The position numbers and the translations under genes are program-made. The notes beneath the pieces were generated by a model that saw nothing but the letters and a program-made list of their open reading frames with translations, made no database searches and was not told where the DNA came from. A DNA stretch of 64,000 nucleotides from Poriferisocius sp965200775 (GTDB lineage Bacteria; Actinomycetota; Acidimicrobiia; Acidimicrobiales; Bin134): NCBI GenBank assembly GCA_965200775.1, contig OZ241383.1:1-64000 (forward strand), in the 5' to 3' direction. Shown here in pieces: positions 24,825 through 33,360 of the stretch. The stretch's first letter is position 1, and each line of letters opens with the position of its first letter.

Positions 24825-25193
24825 TCAGCTCTTCAGCGTCTTCTGTAGCCACAAGTGGTTCTTGTCCGGGTCCACCTTCCACGAGTCCACCAGCGGGCCG
24901 GCTTCCTTCTCGAACTGGTCGATCCTGCTGGGAGGGATCGGATTGTTTCCCTCTCGCCCCACTTGGGCTTCGACGCTCAGGATCCCGGCCTTGCCCTGGT
25001 AGGAGAAGGTCATCATTCCGCGGGATTGGTCGGGGTCGAGCAGCAGAACCACTGCTTGCTCGATGGCCAGACGCAGGTCGCTTGTGTCGCCGGCGGGAAA
25101 CCCCAGATGGGTGGCGATGTTGACGGCAGCGGCACTGGCCATGCCGCTGTACTTGCGAGCCGCCGGTACCTCGACTCGCACATCGCCGTTCAT
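24825..25193 (-). CDS. RsbW-like anti-sigma regulatory (HATPase_c_2-type) protein
   Basis: A 122-residue protein whose first half resembles the N-terminal part of RsbW/SpoIIAB-type kinases: VEVPAARKYSGMASAAAVNI, then SDLRLAIEQAVVLLL, which matches the N-box helix where an Asn is usual. The ATP-lid glycine boxes are not evident and the C-terminal half diverges, so kinase activity is doubtful. ATG 25193 is used; upstream the frame is open but overlaps the divergent dehydrogenase promoter. No sigma factor or STAS antagonist is seen nearby. The alternative is a general ATP-binding regulatory protein. Confidence 0.6.
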   Translation of the reverse strand: MNGDVRVEVPAARKYSGMASAAAVNIATHLGFPAGDTSDLRLAIEQAVVLLLDPDQSRGMMTFSYQGKAGILSVEAQVGREGNNPIPPSRIDQFEKEAGPLVDSWKVDPDKNHLWLQKTLKS

Positions 25194-25299
25194 CACTTCG
25201 AGCTTGCCACGAGTTCCGGGCCCACACCGAGAGGGTACCAACCTGGAGTGGGGGCGAAGTGCCGACCGGGCGGAGTGGTGCCAGGGGTAACCTGACCGG

Positions 25300-26079
25300 G
25301 TGAGACGGGTCGGCCTGATCGGGTGTGGAGCCATCGGATCCGTGGTGGCTCGGGAGCTGGAAGCGGGAGCAGTCGATGGGGTTGAACTCGCCGCCGTGCT
25401 CGACCCGGTGACGGATCATTCCTTGCGGGTGGAAGACCTGAGTGCGCTGCTGTCTCAGTCGGACGTGGTGGTGGAAGCGGCGGGCCACGGAGCATTGGCG
25501 GAGTTCGGTGTTGCGGTGCGGGAGTCGGGGACCGACCTTCTGGTGGTGAGCATCGGGGCCCTGGCCGATGAGGAGCTGGAGGCTGAGCTGCGCCGGGCCG
25601 GGGGTGGGCGCCTGTTCTTGTGTACCGGGGCCATCGGCGGGTTCGACATCCTGCGGGCCGCCATGCTTCTGGGTCCCCTGGATGAGGTGTCCATTACCAG
25701 CACCAAGCCGGCCGCCGCGCTGAGTCGTCCGTGGATGGATGAGGCGATGGTTGATGCCCTCTCGAACGGGACGGAACCGGTGACCGTGTTCGACGGCCCG
25801 GCCCGCGAGGCCTGTAGCCGATTTCCCGAATCGGCCAACGTGACGGCCACACTCTCGCTGGCCACGCTGGGCTTCGACCGGGTGCGGGTGCGGATGGTGG
25901 GCGACCCGACGGCCACCGGGGTTCGCCACTTGGTTTCGGCCCGTGGCGCTGCGGGCAACTACGAGCTGTCGTTCGAGAACGCCGCTTCCCCCGACAATCC
26001 CCGGACCAGTGCGGTGACGGCCTACTCGGTGTTGCGAGCCCTGACCGACATTCACCGCCCCCAGGTCTCGTTTCTCTGA
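25300..26079 (+). CDS. L-aspartate dehydrogenase family (NadX-like)
   Basis: A 259-residue NAD(P)-dependent dehydrogenase. The Rossmann motif is GLIGCGAIGSVVARE (residues 5-19). The C-terminal signature AASPDNPRTSAVTAYSVLRA is that of the aspartate dehydrogenase domain. In other bacteria the enzyme makes iminoaspartate for NAD synthesis or interconverts aspartate and oxaloacetate plus ammonia. nadA and nadC are not in view, and the next gene is an ammonium transporter, which would suit an amino-acid/ammonia role. The start is GTG 25300. The stop codon lies inside the first unit of a 35-bp repeat. Confidence 0.85.
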   Translation: MRRVGLIGCGAIGSVVARELEAGAVDGVELAAVLDPVTDHSLRVEDLSALLSQSDVVVEAAGHGALAEFGVAVRESGTDLLVVSIGALADEELEAELRRAGGGRLFLCTGAIGGFDILRAAMLLGPLDEVSITSTKPAAALSRPWMDEAMVDALSNGTEPVTVFDGPAREACSRFPESANVTATLSLATLGFDRVRVRMVGDPTATGVRHLVSARGAAGNYELSFENAASPDNPRTSAVTAYSVLRALTDIHRPQVSFL

Positions 26080-26203
26080 GCCGGTCGGGCTGGGGCCCGG
26101 TCTCGTTTCTCTGAGCCGGTCGGGCTGGGGCCCGGTCTCGTTTCTCTGAGTCGGTCGGGCTGGGGCCCGGTCTCGTTTCTCCGAGTCGGTCGGGCTGGGC
26201 GCT
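26064..26203. repeat. 35-bp tandem repeat (4 copies) covering the dehydrogenase stop codon
   Basis: Units begin at 26064, 26099, 26134 and 26169, each starting GGTCTCGTTTCTCTGAG and ending GGGCTGGGGCCC. The first copy encodes the last residues and the stop of the dehydrogenase; the other three lie in the gap before amt. Copies two to four differ by one or two bases. There is no spacer and no terminator-like stem. Confidence 0.95.
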
Positions 26204-26304
26204 TGTCGGGCGGTTTCTTGTAGAGGGTCATCGCGCCCTATAGGTTGAGGCGATCACGATGGTTCACCGGCCGGTGAGTCGGTGCCGACAAGGGGGTTGC
26301 CTTC

Positions 26305-27573
<1,269 letters not shown>

Positions 27574-27605
27574 CCCACCCGGCCCCCGCCCAAACCACGA
27601 AATCC

Positions 27606-27642
27606 GGAACCGCCGCCCGTCCCTACAGCGAGTGGCGGCTCC
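27606..27642 (+). terminator. Imperfect hairpin after amt
   Basis: GGAACCGCC and GGCGGCTCC form a nine-base stem with one mismatch and a 19-nt loop, 33 bp after the amt stop. A short T-containing stretch (GCTTTAGCC) follows. It could end the amt transcript, but the evidence is weak. Confidence 0.35.
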
Positions 27643-27710
27643 GCTTTAGCCGGTCCCACTGCCGGTCGTCTCACTTGGCCATCCTTGTACCGGGACGCCC
27701 AGAGCGCGCT

Positions 27711-27770
27711 GAATGAAGTGATAATAAGTTGAAAAGTGAGAAATAATGATAAAGTGAAAAGAAGTGATAG
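27711..27770 (+). promoter_or_regulatory. AT-rich promoter with four AAGTGA repeats upstream of the AAA ATPase
   Basis: About 60 bp of strongly AT-rich DNA in a GC-rich setting. AAGTGA occurs at 27716, 27734, 27752 and 27762, the first three exactly 18 bp apart. TTGAAA (27729) and TAAAGT (27750), 15 bp apart, could be -35 and -10 elements embedded in the repeats. This looks like an operator overlapping a promoter, perhaps for self-regulation by the wHTH of the encoded ATPase. Confidence 0.45.
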
Positions 27771-27807
27771 GAACGTGGCCAGGGGACATCAGGAGGAAAA
27801 TGTAGCC

Positions 27808-28920
27808 ATGGATGCCGACAACCCGTTCTTGCCCACTTTCGGGACATCGCCACCAGTATTGGCAGGTCGAGATGATGTGGTTTCAAGATTTTCTGGTTCT
27901 TTTGAGCGGGGCCCGGTGCATCCCGACTTCACAATGTTGATCACCGGAGTGCGTGGTGCCGGCAAGACCGTGTTGTTGAACGAGGCAGAGGACGCTGCGC
28001 TGCGTCTCGGTTGGCGGGTGATTTCAGTGTCGGCATCGGTTGGCGACCTGTGCCGGCAGGTCACGAACGCCGCCTTGGAGCATCTGCGAGAGGTCGAGGG
28101 CGGCAAGCCGTCAAGGCGAATTTCCTCGATGCAGGTGATGGGAGTCGGCGTGGCGTGGACGGAACAGCCGGTCACCAATGCCGGGATCCCGGTTGATATT
28201 CGCTCGGCGCTCACTTCCTTGACGGAGCAGCTGGCCGGTAACGGTATCGGTGTTCTGCTCACCGTGGACGAGCTGCAAGCAGTCGACCTCAAGGAGGCCA
28301 CCGACCTGGCAGTTGCGGTGCAGCACATAGCCCGCCGCGAGCTGTTGCCTTTGGCCTTCGTCGGGGCCGCTCTTCCCGAGATCGATGAGACGCTGCTGGC
28401 TGACCGGGGCATGACCTTCTTCCAGCGATGCGCCCGAGCCCGCCTGCTTCCTCTCGGGCGCGACGACGCCAGTGCCGCCATTCACATTCCGATAGTGAAC
28501 GCAGGGGGAAGCATCGACGACGATGCACTTGAACTTGCCGTCGAAGCTTCGGGCGGGCATCCGTTCACCATCCAGTTGTTGGGCTACAACACCTGGGAGA
28601 TGGCAGCGCCGCACCACCGCATCACCGAGAAGCACGCACAAGCCGGCGTCCTGGAAGCCGAGCAGGTGGTGCTGGAACAGATCATCAAGCCCATTTGGAG
28701 CGGCCTGTCGTCTATGGACCGCACGTTCCTGGAGGCCATGTCGCTCGATGACACCGACTCCGACATCAACCAGATTGCCGAGAGAATCGGACGTTCTCCC
28801 AACTACTCCCAAACCTACCGGCGACGGCTCATCGACGCTGGCGTGATTGAAGCCGCGGGTCGCGGGCGGGTTCGCTTCTCCCACACCTCCCTACGCTCTT
28901 GGCTCCGCTCCCAACACTGA
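27808..28920 (+). CDS. AAA-family ATPase with C-terminal winged helix
   Basis: A 370-residue P-loop ATPase of the AAA_16/ORC-like type. Walker A is ITGVRGAGKTVLLNE (45-59) and Walker B is LLTVDELQAVD (150-160). A probable sensor region follows (ELLPLAFVGAALPEI). The C-terminal ~80 residues form a likely winged helix (IAERIGRSPNYSQTYRRRLIDAGVIEAAGRGRVRF). ATG 27808 is chosen for the AGGAGG at 27791; a longer frame from GTG 27736 would be translated from the AT-rich operator. Such solitary ATPases often come from mobile elements or act as regulators. The function is not assigned. Confidence 0.75.
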   Translation: MDADNPFLPTFGTSPPVLAGRDDVVSRFSGSFERGPVHPDFTMLITGVRGAGKTVLLNEAEDAALRLGWRVISVSASVGDLCRQVTNAALEHLREVEGGKPSRRISSMQVMGVGVAWTEQPVTNAGIPVDIRSALTSLTEQLAGNGIGVLLTVDELQAVDLKEATDLAVAVQHIARRELLPLAFVGAALPEIDETLLADRGMTFFQRCARARLLPLGRDDASAAIHIPIVNAGGSIDDDALELAVEASGGHPFTIQLLGYNTWEMAAPHHRITEKHAQAGVLEAEQVVLEQIIKPIWSGLSSMDRTFLEAMSLDDTDSDINQIAERIGRSPNYSQTYRRRLIDAGVIEAAGRGRVRFSHTSLRSWLRSQH

Positions 28921-29105
28921 ACCCATCATCCTGGGGTTGAGGAGCAGCCGACCTTCCTACAACTTGCTCGCATCTAACAGAGCCGCCTAGGTGACACGTA
29001 TGTGGTGTCCATAGAGGTTGTTGGCACCGGGACTGGTCGTGCCGCCGGCTTGACGCCACTGACGCGGCCGTTGCTGTGCCGGCTCGGGCTCGTAGTGTGA
29101 ATCGG

Positions 29106-30524
29106 ATGGAGCTGCAACCGGAAGTGGAGCACGTCGAGCGGCGCTCGTGGTGGGCTCTGGGGGCGGCCACCGCGGCTGCGTTCCTGGTGGTGGTGGACAT
29201 CTCGGTGGTCAACGTGGCCTTCCCGTCGATCCAGGAGTCGCTGAGGGCGTCGAGCGCTGCCTTGTCGTGGATAGTGAGCGGGTACTCCATCACGGTGGGA
29301 TCGTTCCTTTTGCTGTCCGGGCGGTTGGCCGACCGGAAGGGTCGCCGCCGGATGTTCCATGTGGGGGTGGCGGTGTTCACCCTCGGGTCGCTGCTGTGTG
29401 GTCTCGCTCCGGTGGTGGAGGTACTGGTGGCGGCCCGGGTGGTGCAGGCCATCGGCGGTTCGCTGATAATGCCGTCGTCGTTGGCCATGGTGCTGCCCGA
29501 GTTCCCGCTGTCTCGCCGGTCGGCGGCCATCGGGGTGTGGGGAGCCATGGGGGCGCTGGGAGCGGCGTTTGGCCCGTCCATCGGAGCGCTGTTGATAAAC
29601 TGCCTGGGCTGGCGGTGGATCTTCTTCATCAACCTGCCCATCGCCGCATTGGTAATGGTGGCGTCCCACCGCCTCGTGAGGGAATCACGGGATGTCACCG
29701 CCGGTGGCCGTCTCGACGTGGTGGGGGTGCCGGTGGGCACGGTGGCATTGGCGTTGTTCATGGTGGCCATCGTGCAGGGCGAGGTTTGGGGCTATGGCGA
29801 CCTCCGCATCGTCGTGTTCGCCCTGGTAGGGGTGGCGCTGTTGCCCGTGTTCATCAGGCGGTCGCGGTCTCACGCCAACCCGTTGCTCGACCTGACCTTG
29901 TTCCAGCACCGAACGTTCTGGGTGGGAACTGCGTCGTTCGGCCTGTACGCGCTGGGGTTCACCTCCGGGTTCCTTATGAGTTCGTTGCTGTTGCAGCAGC
30001 TTTGGGGGTTCACGGTGCTGGAGGCCGGCTTCGGACTCACCCCAGGCCCGATCATGGCGTCGCTGCTGTCGTTCCCTGCCGGACGGCTGGCCGACCGCTG
30101 GGGCCATCGGTGGCTTCTGGTGACCGGGGTGGTGATGTGCGGGGTGTCGTACCTTCTCCTGCTGGTGCGGGTCGGGGAGCCGTCGGCCTACTTCACCGTG
30201 TTCCTACCTTCCAACATCCTTCTCGGGGTGGGCGTGGGGCTGACTGTCGCCACCTTCATCAGCGCTTCCTTGAGCGACGTGCCGCCCGCCCGTTTCGCCA
30301 TCGCCAACGCAACAGTCCGCACCGTGCAGCAGGTGAGCTTCGCGCTGGGAATCTCCGTGGTGGTGGCGTTGATCGGTTCGGCACCCGCCGGCGACCTGCT
30401 CAGCGGGTTCCAGCGAGGGTGGTTCTGGGTCATTGGCGCGTACCTGTGCTCTGCAGTGCTGTGCCTGGCTGCTTTTCCCTCCGGTACCGCCGGGCGCCGG
30501 TTGCCCACATCAAGCTCAGGGTGA
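29106..30524 (+). CDS. MFS drug/proton antiporter, DHA2 (EmrB/QacA) type
   Basis: A 472-residue transporter with about 14 membrane helices. Motif A is GRLADRKGRRRMF, the DHA2 signature in helix I is VVVDISVVNVAFPSIQESL, and motif C-like Gly-rich sequence GAMGALGAAFGPSIGALL is present. It probably exports toxic lipophilic compounds. ATG 29106 is used; in-frame upstream starts add only a few residues. No TetR or MarR regulator is adjacent. A GH3 glycosidase begins 12 bp downstream and may be co-transcribed. Confidence 0.9.
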   Translation: MELQPEVEHVERRSWWALGAATAAAFLVVVDISVVNVAFPSIQESLRASSAALSWIVSGYSITVGSFLLLSGRLADRKGRRRMFHVGVAVFTLGSLLCGLAPVVEVLVAARVVQAIGGSLIMPSSLAMVLPEFPLSRRSAAIGVWGAMGALGAAFGPSIGALLINCLGWRWIFFINLPIAALVMVASHRLVRESRDVTAGGRLDVVGVPVGTVALALFMVAIVQGEVWGYGDLRIVVFALVGVALLPVFIRRSRSHANPLLDLTLFQHRTFWVGTASFGLYALGFTSGFLMSSLLLQQLWGFTVLEAGFGLTPGPIMASLLSFPAGRLADRWGHRWLLVTGVVMCGVSYLLLLVRVGEPSAYFTVFLPSNILLGVGVGLTVATFISASLSDVPPARFAIANATVRTVQQVSFALGISVVVALIGSAPAGDLLSGFQRGWFWVIGAYLCSAVLCLAAFPSGTAGRRLPTSSSG

Positions 30525-30536
30525 CACGCTGGCGGC

Positions 30537-33083
30537 ATGGCTTCCACGGAGCATAGGACGGAACATCGCAACGAACTGGGCAGTGGCGATCTGAGCATCG
30601 ACGAGAAGGCGGATCTGATCGTCGGCGATGGCATGTGGACAACCAGGGGCTTCGAGCGGATCGGGATTCCGCCGGTGGGGGTCACCGACGGCCCCAACGG
30701 GGCTCGGGGGGTCGGGCTGCTGGGAACGGGCACCCCCACGGCCTGCATACCGGCCGGGGCGACGCTGGGAGCCACCTGGGACCCAGCCTTGGTTGAATCG
30801 CTGGGGCAACTTCTGGGTGAAGAGGCCAGGGCCAAGGGTTGCCGGGTGTTGCTGGCCCCCACCATCAACCTGCACCGCAACCCGCTGGGTGGGCGCAACT
30901 TCGAGTGCTACAGCGAGGACCCGATCCTGTCGGGCCGCCTCGCCGCTGCCTACGTGCGGGGTGTGCAGTCCAAAGGGGTGGCCACTACCCCGAAGCACCT
31001 GGTGGCCAACGACTCCGAGTTCGAGCGCAACACCATCGACTCCCAGGTGGACGAGCGCACCCTGCGGGAGCTGTACCTGGTGCCGTTCGAGCACGCCGTG
31101 GTGTACGGCGGCACCTGGGGGGTGATGAGCGCATACAACCGGCTGAACGGAACCTTCTGCTCGGAGAACGAATGGCTCCTGACCCAGGTGCTGCGGGAGG
31201 AATGGGGCTTCCACGGCTTCGTGGTCTCCGACTGGTTCGGTGTCCGTTCCACCGCTCCGTCGATTCGAGCCGGCCTGAGTCTGGAGATGCCCGGCCCCGG
31301 CCAGTGGTATGGCAAGGACCGGGTGAGCGAGGAGCTGGCCGCGGGGGAAATCGACGAGGCCCAACTGGACCGAATCGTCGCCGACGTGCTGGGCATGATG
31401 GAGCGCACCGGCGCCCTGGACGTGTCAGATCCCTGCCACCCCGGGCAGGAGAGCCGACTCGACCGTCCCGAAGATCGGGCGCTTATCCGGCAAGCCGCCG
31501 CTGCCGGCACCGTGTTGGTGGCCAACAACGGGGTGTTGCCTCTGGATGCCGGAGGGCTGGGGTCGCTGGCTGTGATCGGTCCCAACGCTCGCAAGGCTCA
31601 GATCATGGGAGGGGGCTCGGCCACCGTTCGGTCGTACCGGAGCGTGAGCCTGATCGACGCTCTGGCCGACGAATACGGCGATCTCGACGTTCGCTTCGCC
31701 TCGGGTTGCGACATCTCTCGCTCCCTCGTTCCGATGGCCGCCCCGGTGCTGAAGGACGGACTGCATTTGGAGTTCTACAACAGCCACGACTGGTCGGGAC
31801 CGGTTGTACACACCAGCGAGTCGGCTTCGGCCGAGGTGCTGTTCTTCGGGCCGCCCGGGCCGGGAGTTGACCCCGAGGCGTTCTCGATTCGGGCGTCGGG
31901 GGTGCTGATCGCCGAGGACACAGGTGAGCACAGCCTTGGTCTGGTTCAGCTCGGCCGGTGTCGTGTTCTGCTCGACGGCGAGGTGGTGCTCGACGCAACC
32001 GAGGGGGAAATCCCTCGTGGCGACGACTTCTTCGGGATGGGCTCGGAGGTGATCTCGACATCGGTGTCGCTCACCGCGGGCCAGGAGGTTGCCGTGGCGA
32101 TCGAGTACTCAAGCCGGGACAGCTTCATGATGTGCGGGGCCAGGGTGGGGCTGAAATCGCTGGTGGAGCGGGATCTGATCGGCGAGGCCGCCGAGGTTGC
32201 TGCCGCTGCCGACGTGGCCGTGGTGGTGGTGGGCACCAACGCCGACTGGGAGACCGAGGGGCGCGACCGGGACTCGTTCGACCTGCCCGGAGACCAGCCC
32301 GAGCTGATCCGGCGGGTGGCCGCGGCCAACCCCAACACCGTGGTGGTGGTGAACACCGGCGGGGCCTGCAACCTGGATTGGGCCGGCGAGGTGGCCGGGG
32401 TGCTGGTGGCCGGATTCGGAGGCCAGGAGATGGGCTACGCCGTGTCCGACGTGCTGTTTGGGCGGTCCGAACCTGGCGGACGGATGCCGATGACGGTGCC
32501 TGCCCGTTACGAGCACAACCCGGCGTACCTCAACTATCCGGGGGAGAACGGGGTGGTGCGCTACGGGGAGGGCCTGTACATCGGGCATCGCTGGTACGAC
32601 GCCCGATCCATCGCCCCCGCGGTGGCCTTCGGACACGGCCTGTCCTACACCACCTTCGAGTGGTCGGAGCCCAGGGTGTCGGGAGGAGCCGACACCGGCC
32701 TGTCCGAGCCGGTGGTGGTGGAGGTGGACGTGACGAACACCGGGGTCCGAACGGGCAGCGACGTTGTGCAGCTTTACGTCGAGCCGCCGGAGTCGGTGCT
32801 GCATCGTCCGGTGCGGGAGCTCAAGGGCTTTGCCAAGGTTCATCTCGCTCCCGGCGAGCAAGCCACGGCTCGCATCGAGCTGGATCGTCGGGCCTTTGCC
32901 TACTACGACCCCAGCGACCAGTCACCGCCGGGCGGCCTCATGCATCAGATGGTCCCCCGGGGAGCGGCGACGAGCCGCACCGACCCCGGTTGGTACGTCG
33001 ATCCCGGCACCTACCTCGTTTGGGCAGCCCGCTCCAGCGCCGACCTGGTCCACGCCGCCGAAGTCCATCTCCACACCCCCTGA
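30537..33083 (+). CDS. Glycoside hydrolase family 3 beta-glycosidase with PA14 domain
   Basis: An 848-residue GH3 enzyme with no signal peptide, so cytoplasmic. The TIM-barrel domain contains PTINLHRNPLGGRNFECYSEDP and TTPKHLVANDSE, and the nucleophile is Asp232 in GFVVSDWFGV. The alpha/beta sandwich domain begins near residue 320. A PA14 insertion lies around 395-530 (LHLEFYNSHDWSGP, RCRVLLDGEVVLD). A C-terminal fibronectin III-like domain follows (ELKGFAKVHLAPGEQA). PA14-bearing GH3 enzymes cleave beta-glucosides, and some act on plant or steroid conjugates. The exact substrate is unknown. The adjacent exporter may handle the aglycone. Confidence 0.9.
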   Translation: MASTEHRTEHRNELGSGDLSIDEKADLIVGDGMWTTRGFERIGIPPVGVTDGPNGARGVGLLGTGTPTACIPAGATLGATWDPALVESLGQLLGEEARAKGCRVLLAPTINLHRNPLGGRNFECYSEDPILSGRLAAAYVRGVQSKGVATTPKHLVANDSEFERNTIDSQVDERTLRELYLVPFEHAVVYGGTWGVMSAYNRLNGTFCSENEWLLTQVLREEWGFHGFVVSDWFGVRSTAPSIRAGLSLEMPGPGQWYGKDRVSEELAAGEIDEAQLDRIVADVLGMMERTGALDVSDPCHPGQESRLDRPEDRALIRQAAAAGTVLVANNGVLPLDAGGLGSLAVIGPNARKAQIMGGGSATVRSYRSVSLIDALADEYGDLDVRFASGCDISRSLVPMAAPVLKDGLHLEFYNSHDWSGPVVHTSESASAEVLFFGPPGPGVDPEAFSIRASGVLIAEDTGEHSLGLVQLGRCRVLLDGEVVLDATEGEIPRGDDFFGMGSEVISTSVSLTAGQEVAVAIEYSSRDSFMMCGARVGLKSLVERDLIGEAAEVAAAADVAVVVVGTNADWETEGRDRDSFDLPGDQPELIRRVAAANPNTVVVVNTGGACNLDWAGEVAGVLVAGFGGQEMGYAVSDVLFGRSEPGGRMPMTVPARYEHNPAYLNYPGENGVVRYGEGLYIGHRWYDARSIAPAVAFGHGLSYTTFEWSEPRVSGGADTGLSEPVVVEVDVTNTGVRTGSDVVQLYVEPPESVLHRPVRELKGFAKVHLAPGEQATARIELDRRAFAYYDPSDQSPPGGLMHQMVPRGAATSRTDPGWYVDPGTYLVWAARSSADLVHAAEVHLHTP

Positions 33084-33193
33084 GACTGGACATTTGGAGC
33101 CTGTTGCCGCATCGATCCGCCAAACAACACCAGGATGCCCGCTCGAGAACCGATGGCATAAGCGAGTGTTGGGGTAGCCGACTCGGGAATCTG

Positions 33194-33267
<74 letters not shown>

Positions 33268-33360
33268 GTAGGAGCGATGACTCTACCAGCCGCGGGGGTG
33301 CATACCCACATGGGATAACGGTTGTTGGCCGCGGTCGGGGGGTCGGTAGATTTGTCGCCC

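Noticed and set aside
24093..26203. CRISPR arrays at 24.1 or 26.1 kb
   Set aside because: Units are directly tandem with no unique spacers and no dyad ends, and no cas genes are present.
33268..33360. T-box or other riboswitch before leuS
   Set aside because: The gap is too short and lacks the T-box sequence or specifier stem.
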